Origin: Ochromonadaceae sp. CCMP2298
Lineage: Eukaryota; Sar; Synurophyceae; Ochromonadales; Ochromonadaceae
Direction: 5' to 3'
Assembly (NCBI GenBank): GCA_026770595.1
Contig: MU633807.1
Span: forward strand, 1 to 11,727
Length of the DNA stretch: 11,727 nt
How positions within the stretch are numbered: the first letter of the stretch is position 1; every line of letters begins with the position of its first letter. Under the pieces are notes generated by a model, which was given only the letters and a program-made list of their open reading frames with translations, searched no databases and was not told where the DNA came from. The translations under genes and the position numbers were made by a program. This document shows positions 1 to 7,500 of the stretch, in pieces.

Positions 1-7
1 TGTACTT

Positions 8-217
8 TTACTTTGCCGGTGTCGTAGGGTGCTTCTCAAATGCGGCTGGTCCAACGATGTCGATGATGGGGACCCCCATGAAGGTGAAATCGCTGCGCCC
101 CTGGTTGATGGATCCGATGTCGTTGTCCCAGGCACCCACGGCGTGTCCCTCTGCGGCAGCACCTACCTCCTGACTGATCGAGTTCGTTCTGAGCATGAAA
201 CTTCCTAGCTGGACCAT
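8..217 (-). CDS. Small hypothetical protein (69 aa) next to the penton gene
   Basis: I do not recognise this protein. The frame runs from an ATG at 217 to a stop at 8 and is read away from the penton-like gene, whose ATG lies 36 bp away at 254, so the two would share a short divergent promoter region. An upstream extension to 412 stays open, but it is antisense to penton coding sequence, so I prefer the inner ATG. The product starts MVQLGSFMLR and has a hydrophobic stretch near residues 46-58 (FTFMGVPIIDIVG). I see no zinc ligands, nucleotide-binding motif or clear signal peptide. Position beside two capsid genes would fit a small virion or assembly protein, but that is inference. At this length a chance open frame is possible. 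Confidence 0.35.
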   Translation of the reverse strand: MVQLGSFMLRTNSISQEVGAAAEGHAVGAWDNDIGSINQGRSDFTFMGVPIIDIVGPAAFEKHPTTPAK

Positions 218-253
218 TGTTGTTTGTGTTCTAACCAAACACGAAAGAAGAAA

Positions 254-967
254 ATGTCGACCCACATGCTGTTCTTGACCCCCGACTCCGCGTCGCAGCG
301 CAACGGCTCGAAATTGTCTTCCGTTAGTTTTGACCTCAAGGGATTGCACCTGCACGATTACACTCTGTCGAAAATGGGTTACCTCCGCGTCGCCACTGCT
401 CGCTTTCTCCATTTCTGGGCCAATGTGAACGCCACAAACAACACGGTCAGCGCGGGCGGCGTCATCGTAACTGTCGCCGTGGGGGTCTACACAGCCCAGA
501 GTTTACTGACCGCGATTCTGGCGGCGGCGACTGGACCTCTGACCGGTCTCCGATTCGACAGCAACACGGGGATGTACACGGGAGTCGTCGGGGCTGTTAG
601 CGGGACTCTGGGGACCATCATGGGCTTCAGCGGCGGTTCCTTCGTACGACCTGCCAACCTCATCTTCACTGGTTCGATCAACGTGCGGGTGACGAACATA
701 ATCACATCGAATTTCTCATCGCGTGACTCCAGCCAAAACACCCTAGCGAGTATCGACGTGAAGGCACCCTCCTACGAGCCCATTTTTTACGAGTCGGACG
801 AGTGGAGCCACATCGAGAACGCGCACGACCTGCACCGGATCGATTTGGAACTCATTGATGACAGGGGGGATCTTCTCGACTTCAGAGGCAGCAGTTGGAA
901 AATGGTCCTTTATTACAAGACCTCTTTAGTAGACCAATTTAGCCGTGCCGGAGACGGGATCCAATGA
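254..967 (+). CDS. Minor capsid / penton-like protein (single jelly-roll candidate)
   Basis: The 237-aa product probably forms the pentameric vertices of a small icosahedral virion. I chose the ATG at 254, preceded by AAA, over one at 224 because the inner start gives a compact N-terminus and leaves a spacer to the divergent small gene. Seen directly: no membrane segment, beta-rich composition, and patterns I associate with the minor capsid proteins of Polinton-like viruses and virophages. These are a G-x-Y-T strand turn near residues 77-80 followed by a helix, a LIFTGSINVRVTNI strand pair near 137-150, and a C-terminal DLHRIDLELIDDRGDLLDF block at 192-210 that leads into a final strand ending about 221. 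The gene converges on the major capsid candidate and overlaps its 3' end by 42 bp. Pairing of the two capsid genes is usual in these viruses. The family call rests on pattern recognition, not a search. Confidence 0.68.
   Translation: MSTHMLFLTPDSASQRNGSKLSSVSFDLKGLHLHDYTLSKMGYLRVATARFLHFWANVNATNNTVSAGGVIVTVAVGVYTAQSLLTAILAAATGPLTGLRFDSNTGMYTGVVGAVSGTLGTIMGFSGGSFVRPANLIFTGSINVRVTNIITSNFSSRDSSQNTLASIDVKAPSYEPIFYESDEWSHIENAHDLHRIDLELIDDRGDLLDFRGSSWKMVLYYKTSLVDQFSRAGDGIQ
909..914 (-). terminator. Candidate polyadenylation signal for the major capsid gene
   Basis: AATAAA on the minus strand, 11 bases after the stop codon of the major capsid candidate. It lies antisense within the penton-like gene. 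The match is exact, but a hexamer can occur by chance. Confidence 0.4.
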
Positions 968-2251
968 GATGACGGCATCGCACACAGTCATGCAGTGCGC
1001 AGTCATGGGACAACTTAATGCATCGACGATCTCGAGTCGGAGGAAGGCCGCTGAACTCGCCTGGATAGAGGTGCCCGTCCACAGATCCTGTTTGGAGGAG
1101 GTGAGCGACTCCAAATCTATGACGAGCGACCATGACGAGGTGTTCACTCGGTTTAAAAGACTGTTTGGCACGACGGTCACGAGATGGAGGGCGTCCGGAA
1201 CATTTCTTATGCAAAACTGGGTGTGTACCTGGCTGCCGGGATGTGCGTGGGAGGAGACTGAACCTGTGGCCCGTGCTTGAAAAAACTTGCAGGCGGTCGG
1301 CAGGGAGGTGCGAATGGGAACATTGGGAAATGAGTCCGTCCCTATGTAGACCTGCGCGCTGCGACTATTAGGATTCGAAGAGCCGTATATATTGGTTAAT
1401 GCGTCGTTAAAACTGGAAAACCGGAACATCATGCGCTTCTCCGACATGCACCGGCTGAGAAGGTTGATGTCCACAATTCCGTTGGTCATGGAGGCTAGGG
1501 GGGAGCTGTTGTACAGATTAGTCGACGTTCGGATTGAAATGGGGCCGGAGGTTACCTGATCAAAATAAGAGGTGTCCGAGAAGCGAATGACATCGACGAC
1601 AAGATACATTTCGGTCAACACGAAACCGGTCGGGAGGGAGGGTGTCACTGGGATGAGGTCGATGATCTTGCGCGCAAGGACGTCCGCGACCGAAAGCTCG
1701 ATGGTCACTTCGGAGATTGAGGGCATGTACTGATGCAAGTCGCCGAGGCATCCAAGCAAGGGCAGCGCGAAGGATGCGGCGAGTGGTCCGGGGCCTGACG
1801 CGCCATTAAATACGCGTCCCACCACCCCCCCTGCGTTATTAATCGTTGTATCCAAGAGGAGCTGGTTCGCTTGACCAAAGAGCTCAGCCGTGCTGCTGAA
1901 AAGTTCGTGGTTCTGTTGCAGAAAAAGGGAGGGGTGCTGAAGGTTTTCGATCTGACTCCCGGCTATCGAAGTCGTCACTGTATCAAAAAGGGAGTACCCA
2001 TTCCCGAGGAGTGCGAACGGCCTGGCAAGCGTGGCTACCCCCGTAAAAGCAATTCTGCCGACGATGGATGCGTTGGAAAAATCGACAAACGATCCGGCGA
2101 AACTGGGGACCGTAAAACGTATGACCTGCCCCGGCTGCGTAAAGGAGGTCCCCGATTCGCTGTTCAGAGTCAAAGTAGTTCTCTTGCAATCAGCGAGAGA
2201 CGATATCGGTGGATAAGACACTTCCGAGGGCATGACTGCTGTGAAGTCCAT
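926..2251 (-). CDS. Probable major capsid protein (double jelly-roll candidate)
   Basis: The 441-aa product is the best candidate for the major shell protein. Seen directly: a long intact frame from ATG 2251, rich in Ser, Thr, Val and beta-formers, with no transmembrane run, no Walker motif and no enzyme motif. Near residues 37-63 it carries a pattern of the form F-x-x-P-G-Q-x-I-R-F-x-V-P-S, then G-S-F-V-D-F and S-I. I associate this N-terminal pattern with capsid proteins of small eukaryotic DNA viruses, where it forms the first strands of a jelly roll. The length is short beside many Polinton or virophage major capsid proteins, which often exceed 500 aa. Its neighbours are the penton-like gene (convergent, 42-bp overlap) and the zinc-ribbon factor, whose stop lies 19 bp upstream. 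Another virion protein is the main alternative. Confidence 0.55.
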   Translation of the reverse strand: MDFTAVMPSEVSYPPISSLADCKRTTLTLNSESGTSFTQPGQVIRFTVPSFAGSFVDFSNASIVGRIAFTGVATLARPFALLGNGYSLFDTVTTSIAGSQIENLQHPSLFLQQNHELFSSTAELFGQANQLLLDTTINNAGGVVGRVFNGASGPGPLAASFALPLLGCLGDLHQYMPSISEVTIELSVADVLARKIIDLIPVTPSLPTGFVLTEMYLVVDVIRFSDTSYFDQVTSGPISIRTSTNLYNSSPLASMTNGIVDINLLSRCMSEKRMMFRFSSFNDALTNIYGSSNPNSRSAQVYIGTDSFPNVPIRTSLPTACKFFQARATGSVSSHAHPGSQVHTQFCIRNVPDALHLVTVVPNSLLNRVNTSSWSLVIDLESLTSSKQDLWTGTSIQASSAAFLRLEIVDALSCPMTAHCMTVCDAVISLDPVSGTAKLVY

Positions 2252-2270
2252 GGTGTTTTTGCTTGCTTAC

Positions 2271-2708
2271 CTATAGTGAAAACAAGAACTCAGCCCACCA
2301 ACCCGTGTACAATTCGACAACCACCGGGTTCTTGATGGCGCAGGGGGCCACTTCGACGAGTCCCATCAAATCGACACAGATCCGTTCGAAGAGAAAACAC
2401 GAACTGGGGATGTATCGTCTGTTTGTCGTTATGCACGTCGTCCTGTTGAAATGACTGGAGAACCTTCTGTACCACGTGACGACGGTGGCATAATCTTCGT
2501 TGGAAGGGAGAGTACGATTCCTTTTGATCCACTTCATGAAATACCTTGATCTGTCATAACGGGGGCCGTGGGTGGGGCGGGCAGAGACGCGGAGAGGGGC
2601 ATGTGAATCGCCTTCATAAACCAGTTGACCGGCAGAAATGGCCACTCCGCACTCACAACAGACGAGATTGCCATCGACATATTGCTGGTCGTTCGAGTGA
2701 GTGCACAT
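2271..2708 (-). CDS. Zinc-ribbon transcription factor, VLTF3-like
   Basis: The 145-aa protein likely directs viral (late) gene expression. An N-terminal zinc ribbon is plain: C2-x-H4, then the second knuckle C17-x2-C20 followed by Gly, preceded by a D-G-N turn. This is the TFIIB-like layout found in viral late transcription factors. Next come Y51-D-R-x-x-Y-F-x-K-W-I, a 'YxR..HF..W' style block, and N96-R-R-Y-I-P with a following helix (FLFERICVDLMGL). That order matches the VLTF3-like family of large eukaryotic DNA viruses and some Polinton-like viruses. The protein is short for the family, and the last 25 residues look unrelated. The gene starts 35 bp after the 184-aa gene and stops 19 bp before the capsid ATG. 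An 11-bp motif lies 32 bp upstream of its ATG. The zinc ribbon is firm; the VLTF3 label is from recognition only. Confidence 0.62.
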   Translation of the reverse strand: MCTHSNDQQYVDGNLVCCECGVAISAGQLVYEGDSHAPLRVSARPTHGPRYDRSRYFMKWIKRNRTLPSNEDYATVVTWYRRFSSHFNRTTCITTNRRYIPSSCFLFERICVDLMGLVEVAPCAIKNPVVVELYTGWWAEFLFSL

Positions 2709-2740
2709 CCTTCTTGCTATAGGGGGTTAGATTTTAGTTC

Positions 2741-2751
2741 TGTTTAAGCTG
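2741..2751 (-). promoter_or_regulatory. Shared upstream motif CAGCTTAAACA, copy 1
   Basis: The 11-mer CAGCTTAAACA (minus strand) lies 32 bases upstream of the zinc-ribbon factor ATG and spans the stop codon of the preceding gene. An identical copy stands 27 bases upstream of the 184-aa gene. Similar position upstream of two genes suggests a viral promoter element. Two copies alone do not prove it. Confidence 0.35.
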
Positions 2752-3298
2752 CGACGTAAGAGTGTGCCCACCCGTTTCCTCGTTGTGAAAAGAAGCACAT
2801 AGGGGCACCTGGTGTGGGGGGGACCTCCACTACAACCTCGCGCGACCCATCACTCCTGCCAAAGAGCCACATAAGGCCAATAACTTCGCTCACGTGAACC
2901 GGGAAACATGGGAGAGCGAACATCAGCGGACCGACACCCTTGTAGACGATCTTACGTGGCCAGGGGCGTCTCGGCGGGGGGACGACCTTGGACACCGGGG
3001 CTATCACGCATCGTATCCTCTCGTGAAGACACCAGTTGAGATCGGTCATTTCGGGTACGTGCCACACAACGTCGAGTGATTGCAGTCGGCGGGGACCCGG
3101 GCGGCGGATTGCGTACACCGAGATGCATTGCGGTCCACACGCCGCTTCCAGGAGGGTCTCGGCCGTCCCCACGAAGACTCTCGGATGCCGCCCATCATAC
3201 ACCACGTCCCACACCCCGCCCATGAGCTGGTCGAGAACGGCGCGCATCCGACCACGGACAAGACGCAGATACTTCGAGAGGGTGAGTTGGGGGTACAT
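2744..3298 (-). CDS. Hypothetical viral protein (184 aa)
   Basis: I do not recognise this protein. It is an intact frame from ATG 3298, lying between the integrase (57-bp gap) and the zinc-ribbon factor (35-bp gap), on the same strand as both. The product is basic and rich in Arg, Pro and Val. It starts MYPQLTLSKYLRLVRGRMRAV, has a Pro/Arg segment near residues 103-115 (VVPPPRRPWPRKIV) and a hydrophobic patch near 118-130. There is no Walker A box, no clear zinc site, and no Cys-His-Asp layout that would make it the missing maturation protease. A shared 11-bp motif 27 bases upstream of the ATG supports expression as its own gene. Competing frames in this stretch have Arg/Ser-rich compositions typical of shadows. 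Function unknown. Confidence 0.55.
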   Translation of the reverse strand: MYPQLTLSKYLRLVRGRMRAVLDQLMGGVWDVVYDGRHPRVFVGTAETLLEAACGPQCISVYAIRRPGPRRLQSLDVVWHVPEMTDLNWCLHERIRCVIAPVSKVVPPPRRPWPRKIVYKGVGPLMFALPCFPVHVSEVIGLMWLFGRSDGSREVVVEVPPTPGAPMCFFSQRGNGWAHSYVAA

Positions 3299-3325
3299 GT
3301 GTGTGGGGGAGGGGTGGGAGGTTTG

Positions 3326-3336
3326 TGTTTAAGCTG
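3326..3336 (-). promoter_or_regulatory. Shared upstream motif CAGCTTAAACA, copy 2
   Basis: Exact second copy of the 11-mer, 27 bases upstream of the ATG of the 184-aa gene and 19 bases after the integrase stop. A pyrimidine/C-rich leader (CCTCCCACCCCTCCCCCAC) separates it from the ATG. Confidence 0.35.
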
Positions 3337-3355
3337 AGAAAAAACGATGCACCCC

Positions 3356-4546
3356 TCACTCTGACGCAAGGTAAGCAGCCCGTGCGGCGGTGGACGTTGC
3401 AGCCCGCTTCCCCCGGCGCGTCGAGATGGGTCCGCGCAGACTGACCTCCTTGTCGGCCACCCCCGATTTTGCCAGCATCCTCGCCCCCACAGCCTTCCCT
3501 TTCCGTTTCGTATCCGCCGCCTCCCTTGCTTCGGCGTTCCTGTCGGCTCGTGTGTCTTCGGGAGCGACTGCAACGCCAGAGCTGAATCTGAGTTGATAGG
3601 GGGCGACAGTCTGTCCCAATGTTTCCCCCTGGAGCGTCTGCAGTGTGATCCTATTCCCAGCGATTGACTCAATGACGTACTCCCGGTAACTCCACGTCGC
3701 CTGAGAAGCGTCCCCACCGTATGGTCGTCTCTTCGCGAGCGTGCGCACCCTCTGTCCGACTTTGTACTCGAAGGTCGTCGCGGTCGCACCCTCCTTCGTG
3801 ACCACCCGCTGCTGAGACGTCGCACCGTCCCACATCTGATCCGGGGTGCGCCCAGTGGTCCCGTGGCGCGTTTCGTTGTACGTGTCGACCAACAAGCCCA
3901 TCTCTTTCGCACTGAGATCATGCTTCGTTTCCAGGGCCGTCCAATACCGGAGAGCCAGCTGTTTGATGGTCTTGTGCAATCGCTCGACCACGGCGTTTTT
4001 GTGAAGCTGAGTCGGCTCCGAAAAATGGGTCACGATACCGTGCTCCTTGTACCAATCGAGCATGGGTTGTCGGTTGAACTCTTGATCCGCGTTTATGTTC
4101 TGGGGGGGGTCACCCATTTCCCTCGTCACCGTCTCCATCGCGGCCATGATCTGAGGCCCCGTTCGTCGTTTGGAGTTGCTGGAGGCCATCGGGACAATCC
4201 AAGCTTTACGACTATGAATGTCGATCGCGGACAACCAAGCGGGGACCTTCGTTCTTGCCGGGAAAAATAAGTCGTATTGAACCGACCGCAGATTCTCGCT
4301 GGCCACGATGCTCTGGTACACCACTTTGCTCTTTCTCGGGGGCGGTGCCGTCTGAACGTACACTGGCGACTCCCGAAGCACCTCAGTGACTTGTTTCAGC
4401 GTGAGGGGGACCCTTCCGTCGCGTAGTGCCTCCTCGCGCATCTTCTCCCAGACCTTACTGGCACCGGTCAATGTCTTTGCGAACGTTTGATTGACGGCAG
4501 CTCGCTCGGACTCGGTGATGACTTTCGGCTCTAGTTTCTTTCCCAT
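3356..4546 (-). CDS. Retroviral-type (rve/DDE) integrase
   Basis: The 396-aa enzyme would join the viral DNA ends to the host chromosome. The RNase-H-fold catalytic core spans about residues 75-245. Likely acidic triad: D92 (in VQYDLFFPA), D154 (in INADQEF) and E188 (in NAVVERLHKTIK). D154 and E188 are 34 apart, matching the D-x(~35)-E spacing of retroviral, retrotransposon and Polinton integrases. D109 (LSAIDIHSR) is the typical second strand of the core. After the core, about 259-320 (FEYKVGQRVR... WSYREYVI... YQLRF) resembles the SH3-like C-terminal domain. A basic Lys/Arg/Ala tail runs to 396. I see no N-terminal HHCC zinc finger and no chromodomain. Its ATG lies 5 bases after the polymerase stop, in another frame, so no fusion is read. 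Triad intact and frame intact suggest a functional enzyme. Confidence 0.9.
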   Translation of the reverse strand: MGKKLEPKVITESERAAVNQTFAKTLTGASKVWEKMREEALRDGRVPLTLKQVTEVLRESPVYVQTAPPPRKSKVVYQSIVASENLRSVQYDLFFPARTKVPAWLSAIDIHSRKAWIVPMASSNSKRRTGPQIMAAMETVTREMGDPPQNINADQEFNRQPMLDWYKEHGIVTHFSEPTQLHKNAVVERLHKTIKQLALRYWTALETKHDLSAKEMGLLVDTYNETRHGTTGRTPDQMWDGATSQQRVVTKEGATATTFEYKVGQRVRTLAKRRPYGGDASQATWSYREYVIESIAGNRITLQTLQGETLGQTVAPYQLRFSSGVAVAPEDTRADRNAEAREAADTKRKGKAVGARMLAKSGVADKEVSLRGPISTRRGKRAATSTAARAAYLASE

Positions 4547-4551
4547 TTATT
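4546..4551 (-). terminator. AATAAA between polymerase stop and integrase start
   Basis: AATAAA begins directly after the polymerase stop codon (TAG), and its last base is the A of the integrase ATG. It could be the polymerase polyadenylation signal, placed inside the next gene's start. It could also be chance in a 5-base junction. Confidence 0.3.
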
Positions 4552-7500
4552 CTAAGCCACAACAAAATCGATCTCGGGGCTGTAAGATTGCGCTTTGAAC
4601 ACCGCTTGCTGGCGCGTGTTCCTGAGGCCGTAACGATACTCGCTCCGGACCATCTTTTTCTTGTCGGGGCAGTAGGCGGTGACGCGAAGACGAGTGCCGT
4701 CGTCGGTCCATGTGGTCTTCTTCATTGCTACACTAGCAAGAACTTTGTGTACGTCGATCATAGTGACGCGAGCCGACTGTTTTTTGGGCAACTGGCGCGA
4801 GTTGAGAAGCACGCATCCGTAACCCACGTGCAGCGCGATGTAAGCCGTTTCGACCTTTGTAGCGGCCTTCAGATTCGCACATGCCAAACGCTGGACGAGG
4901 CGGATGGTGCATTCATCGGGGTGCGCGCGGATGAAAGCCTTTATCTTCATGCCCTCGGAATTGTAATCGTCGACGTCCGTGTGTTGATCGAACCGGGTAG
5001 AAATTCCGGTGGTTGTGTGACCGACGTATATCGCATCTCCCTTGGCGTCGTGGATGGTGTAGATCTCCGTGTGACGGTACGCTTCGTCCTTCAGATCGAT
5101 CTTATGAGGTGAGGGTCCTGCCTTGATCGGTTTGTTCCGGAAGGTCTTGTGTCTCACACTCTCGAAGTCGAAGTGAACGTCGCTCCATTCCGTGGCGCGG
5201 GACAGGGCGGTGTATAGGTGGCGCAACTGCATGGCGCCCACGTCGGCTATCGAGTATTCGAATTTCCAACTCGCACCTTGGGCCCTGATCATAGTCACAC
5301 TGTAGGTGGGCCCGAATCGCTTGAGGTCCGCGGTTGGCACTTCGACCACGCAGCATCCATCCAGACTGAGAAGGGTCACTGCCTCGTCGGTGGTCGTCGT
5401 AACCCGGAAGATCTCGGAAGTGAAGATCTCTAAAGACGGGATGCATTCGTTGGAGACGACTGGGCAACCGGGGACAAACCCTTGAAATTTGGCTTTATTC
5501 GTCCTCTCCACCGTCCGACTCCCTCCCGTGTTGAAGAGCGCGAGAGACATATCCAATTCGGGGCGGAATCGCTTGCCCTTGCATAGGTCAGCGGGGAGGC
5601 GCCCGGTCTTGAGGAGTGTCTGCAGGACGTTGTGGAGGGGGACGTCGTATCTGGAGGAGGCTTCCTTGTAGTTGAGCACCAGCCTACGCGAGTCACAGAG
5701 GGTGCGGAGGAAATCGGTCTCGAGGTAGTCGTACATCTTGTGGTTCGTCACGGGGAGACACTGCTCTGGGTCGCCGAGGAAAATGCATCTGGGTGGGGTC
5801 CTTCGTTGCACGATTGCTAAGTCTCTGGCACGATATACCAGGAGGAGGTGATCAGGGCTACAGGCGAACGCTTCGTCCACCACGATCGTCTTGCAGTGAG
5901 AGGCCTTGTGGATGGCAGAGGCCGTCTGAAAAAACGAGTCGAAGGTGTGGCTGTCGCTGACTCCGTTCTTCTTCATGTTGTCCACGGCTTGGTTGGTAAA
6001 GGTCAAACCGAGCATCCCCTCTTCAGCCAGACTCCGCAGAAGATACGATTTGCCCGTCCCCGCCGCCCCCGTCACGAGCACCGACTGGGGACCCTTGCAG
6101 AAGGCGGTCGGGTTCACGTCGCATTCGTTGGTCACGGTCCAGGTGGGGACAGGACTCGGCTGCCAGCATTCCTGGTCGAAGGGGCGGCTGGCCTTTTGGT
6201 GGATGTGCGTCGTTTCGATCTGGAGTGACCCGATGTGCTCCAGTTCCTTCGTCACGCCCTTTTTGATGGTGTTGACCGGTGCGTTGAAGGGCGAAACGAT
6301 GCGGATGGTCAGAGCGTCGGTGTTGAAGCTCACTATCTCGCTCCCGGGGTTGGAAGCCAGCAGCTCTTTGGACAAGGTGTGAAGGCGGATGTACGTCTGG
6401 CAGATCACCTGTCTATGCATCGGCAGTGCGGAGTGGGTCTTCGGGGTGGCACACTCACTCTGGATGAAGTATAGGCCACCATCGGTGTCATTGGCGATGT
6501 GGTCGATGGTGCAGACTCGACCCTTCGCCTCCTCAGCGACGACGGTTGCACTGCAGAAGTCGTACGTCTCGCATACAACAGCTTTGACGGAACGGGTGTG
6601 TCTGGGGCCCCACGACCCTATGAAGTGATTGACCAATTGCTTGCGATCACTCTCCTCAAAACTGTGGTCCGTGTATATCCTTGCCACGAGCGCCTTGAAG
6701 TGGTCGGCAGGCAGGGTCGTGTCCGCGAGGAGGCGGTGAGTCACGTCGGACCACTCGACGATGCCCTCTCCCACGAGGTACTTCACGAACTCGAGGGGCC
6801 GGACTCCCGCAGCAAAACCACCCAGTGACCCCAGTAGAAAGGGACGCTGGATATGGTATTCACCGGGCAGAAGGTCTTCGTCGTTGGTGTAGGTCCATGC
6901 CTTTAGATCGGAAAAGACGCTGATGAGGTTCCACAATTCGATTCTTTCATGGAGGATGCTGGTGTATTCCCTGATGACGTCGATAGTCACGCAGTCCTTC
7001 AGTTTCGTGCGCGAGGTGGAGAGGTCGTTCATCAGCGCGTTGCATGGTGATTGATCGAAGAGAGTGTGGATGGCCACCCCGAACTCGCTGTGGAATTGAT
7101 GGGTGGTGTGGCCCATGATCTCGCTGTAGACGAGACCGGCGATGGTGCTGTACGATTGGTTCGCCCAGGTACTGTAGGTAGGGGGGAGCCTGGCGAGAAG
7201 GGCCTGACGGGCGAGGGGATCGGCGCTCTTCTCGTAGACTCTGCCAGTCTGGGGGCAGCGGAAGGACATGACACCTTGCTTCTTGTGGAGCTTGATTTCG
7301 TCGACCCGAATGCCTGTCTTCTTCATGACACAGTGGATGAGGCTGCACATATCCGCCGTTGAATCGTCGATGAGCACGGTCTGGATGGAGTCGTCGAGGT
7401 TGTCGATCTCGTCAACGTCGGCCACCACTGCGACGTTCCTCGTGTAATCGACGAACCATTCACTCGTCTGCAGCTGGAGACTATGGATGCTCTCTGTCTT

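Noticed and set aside
3046-3921. Minus-strand open frame of 291 codons
   Set aside because: It overlaps both the integrase C-terminal part and the 184-aa gene in another frame; Arg/Ser/Pro-rich translation with no domain.
3863-4270. Plus-strand frame of 135 codons with plausible amino-acid mix
   Set aside because: Exactly antisense to the integrase catalytic core, whose motifs are clear, so it is a mirror of real coding sequence.
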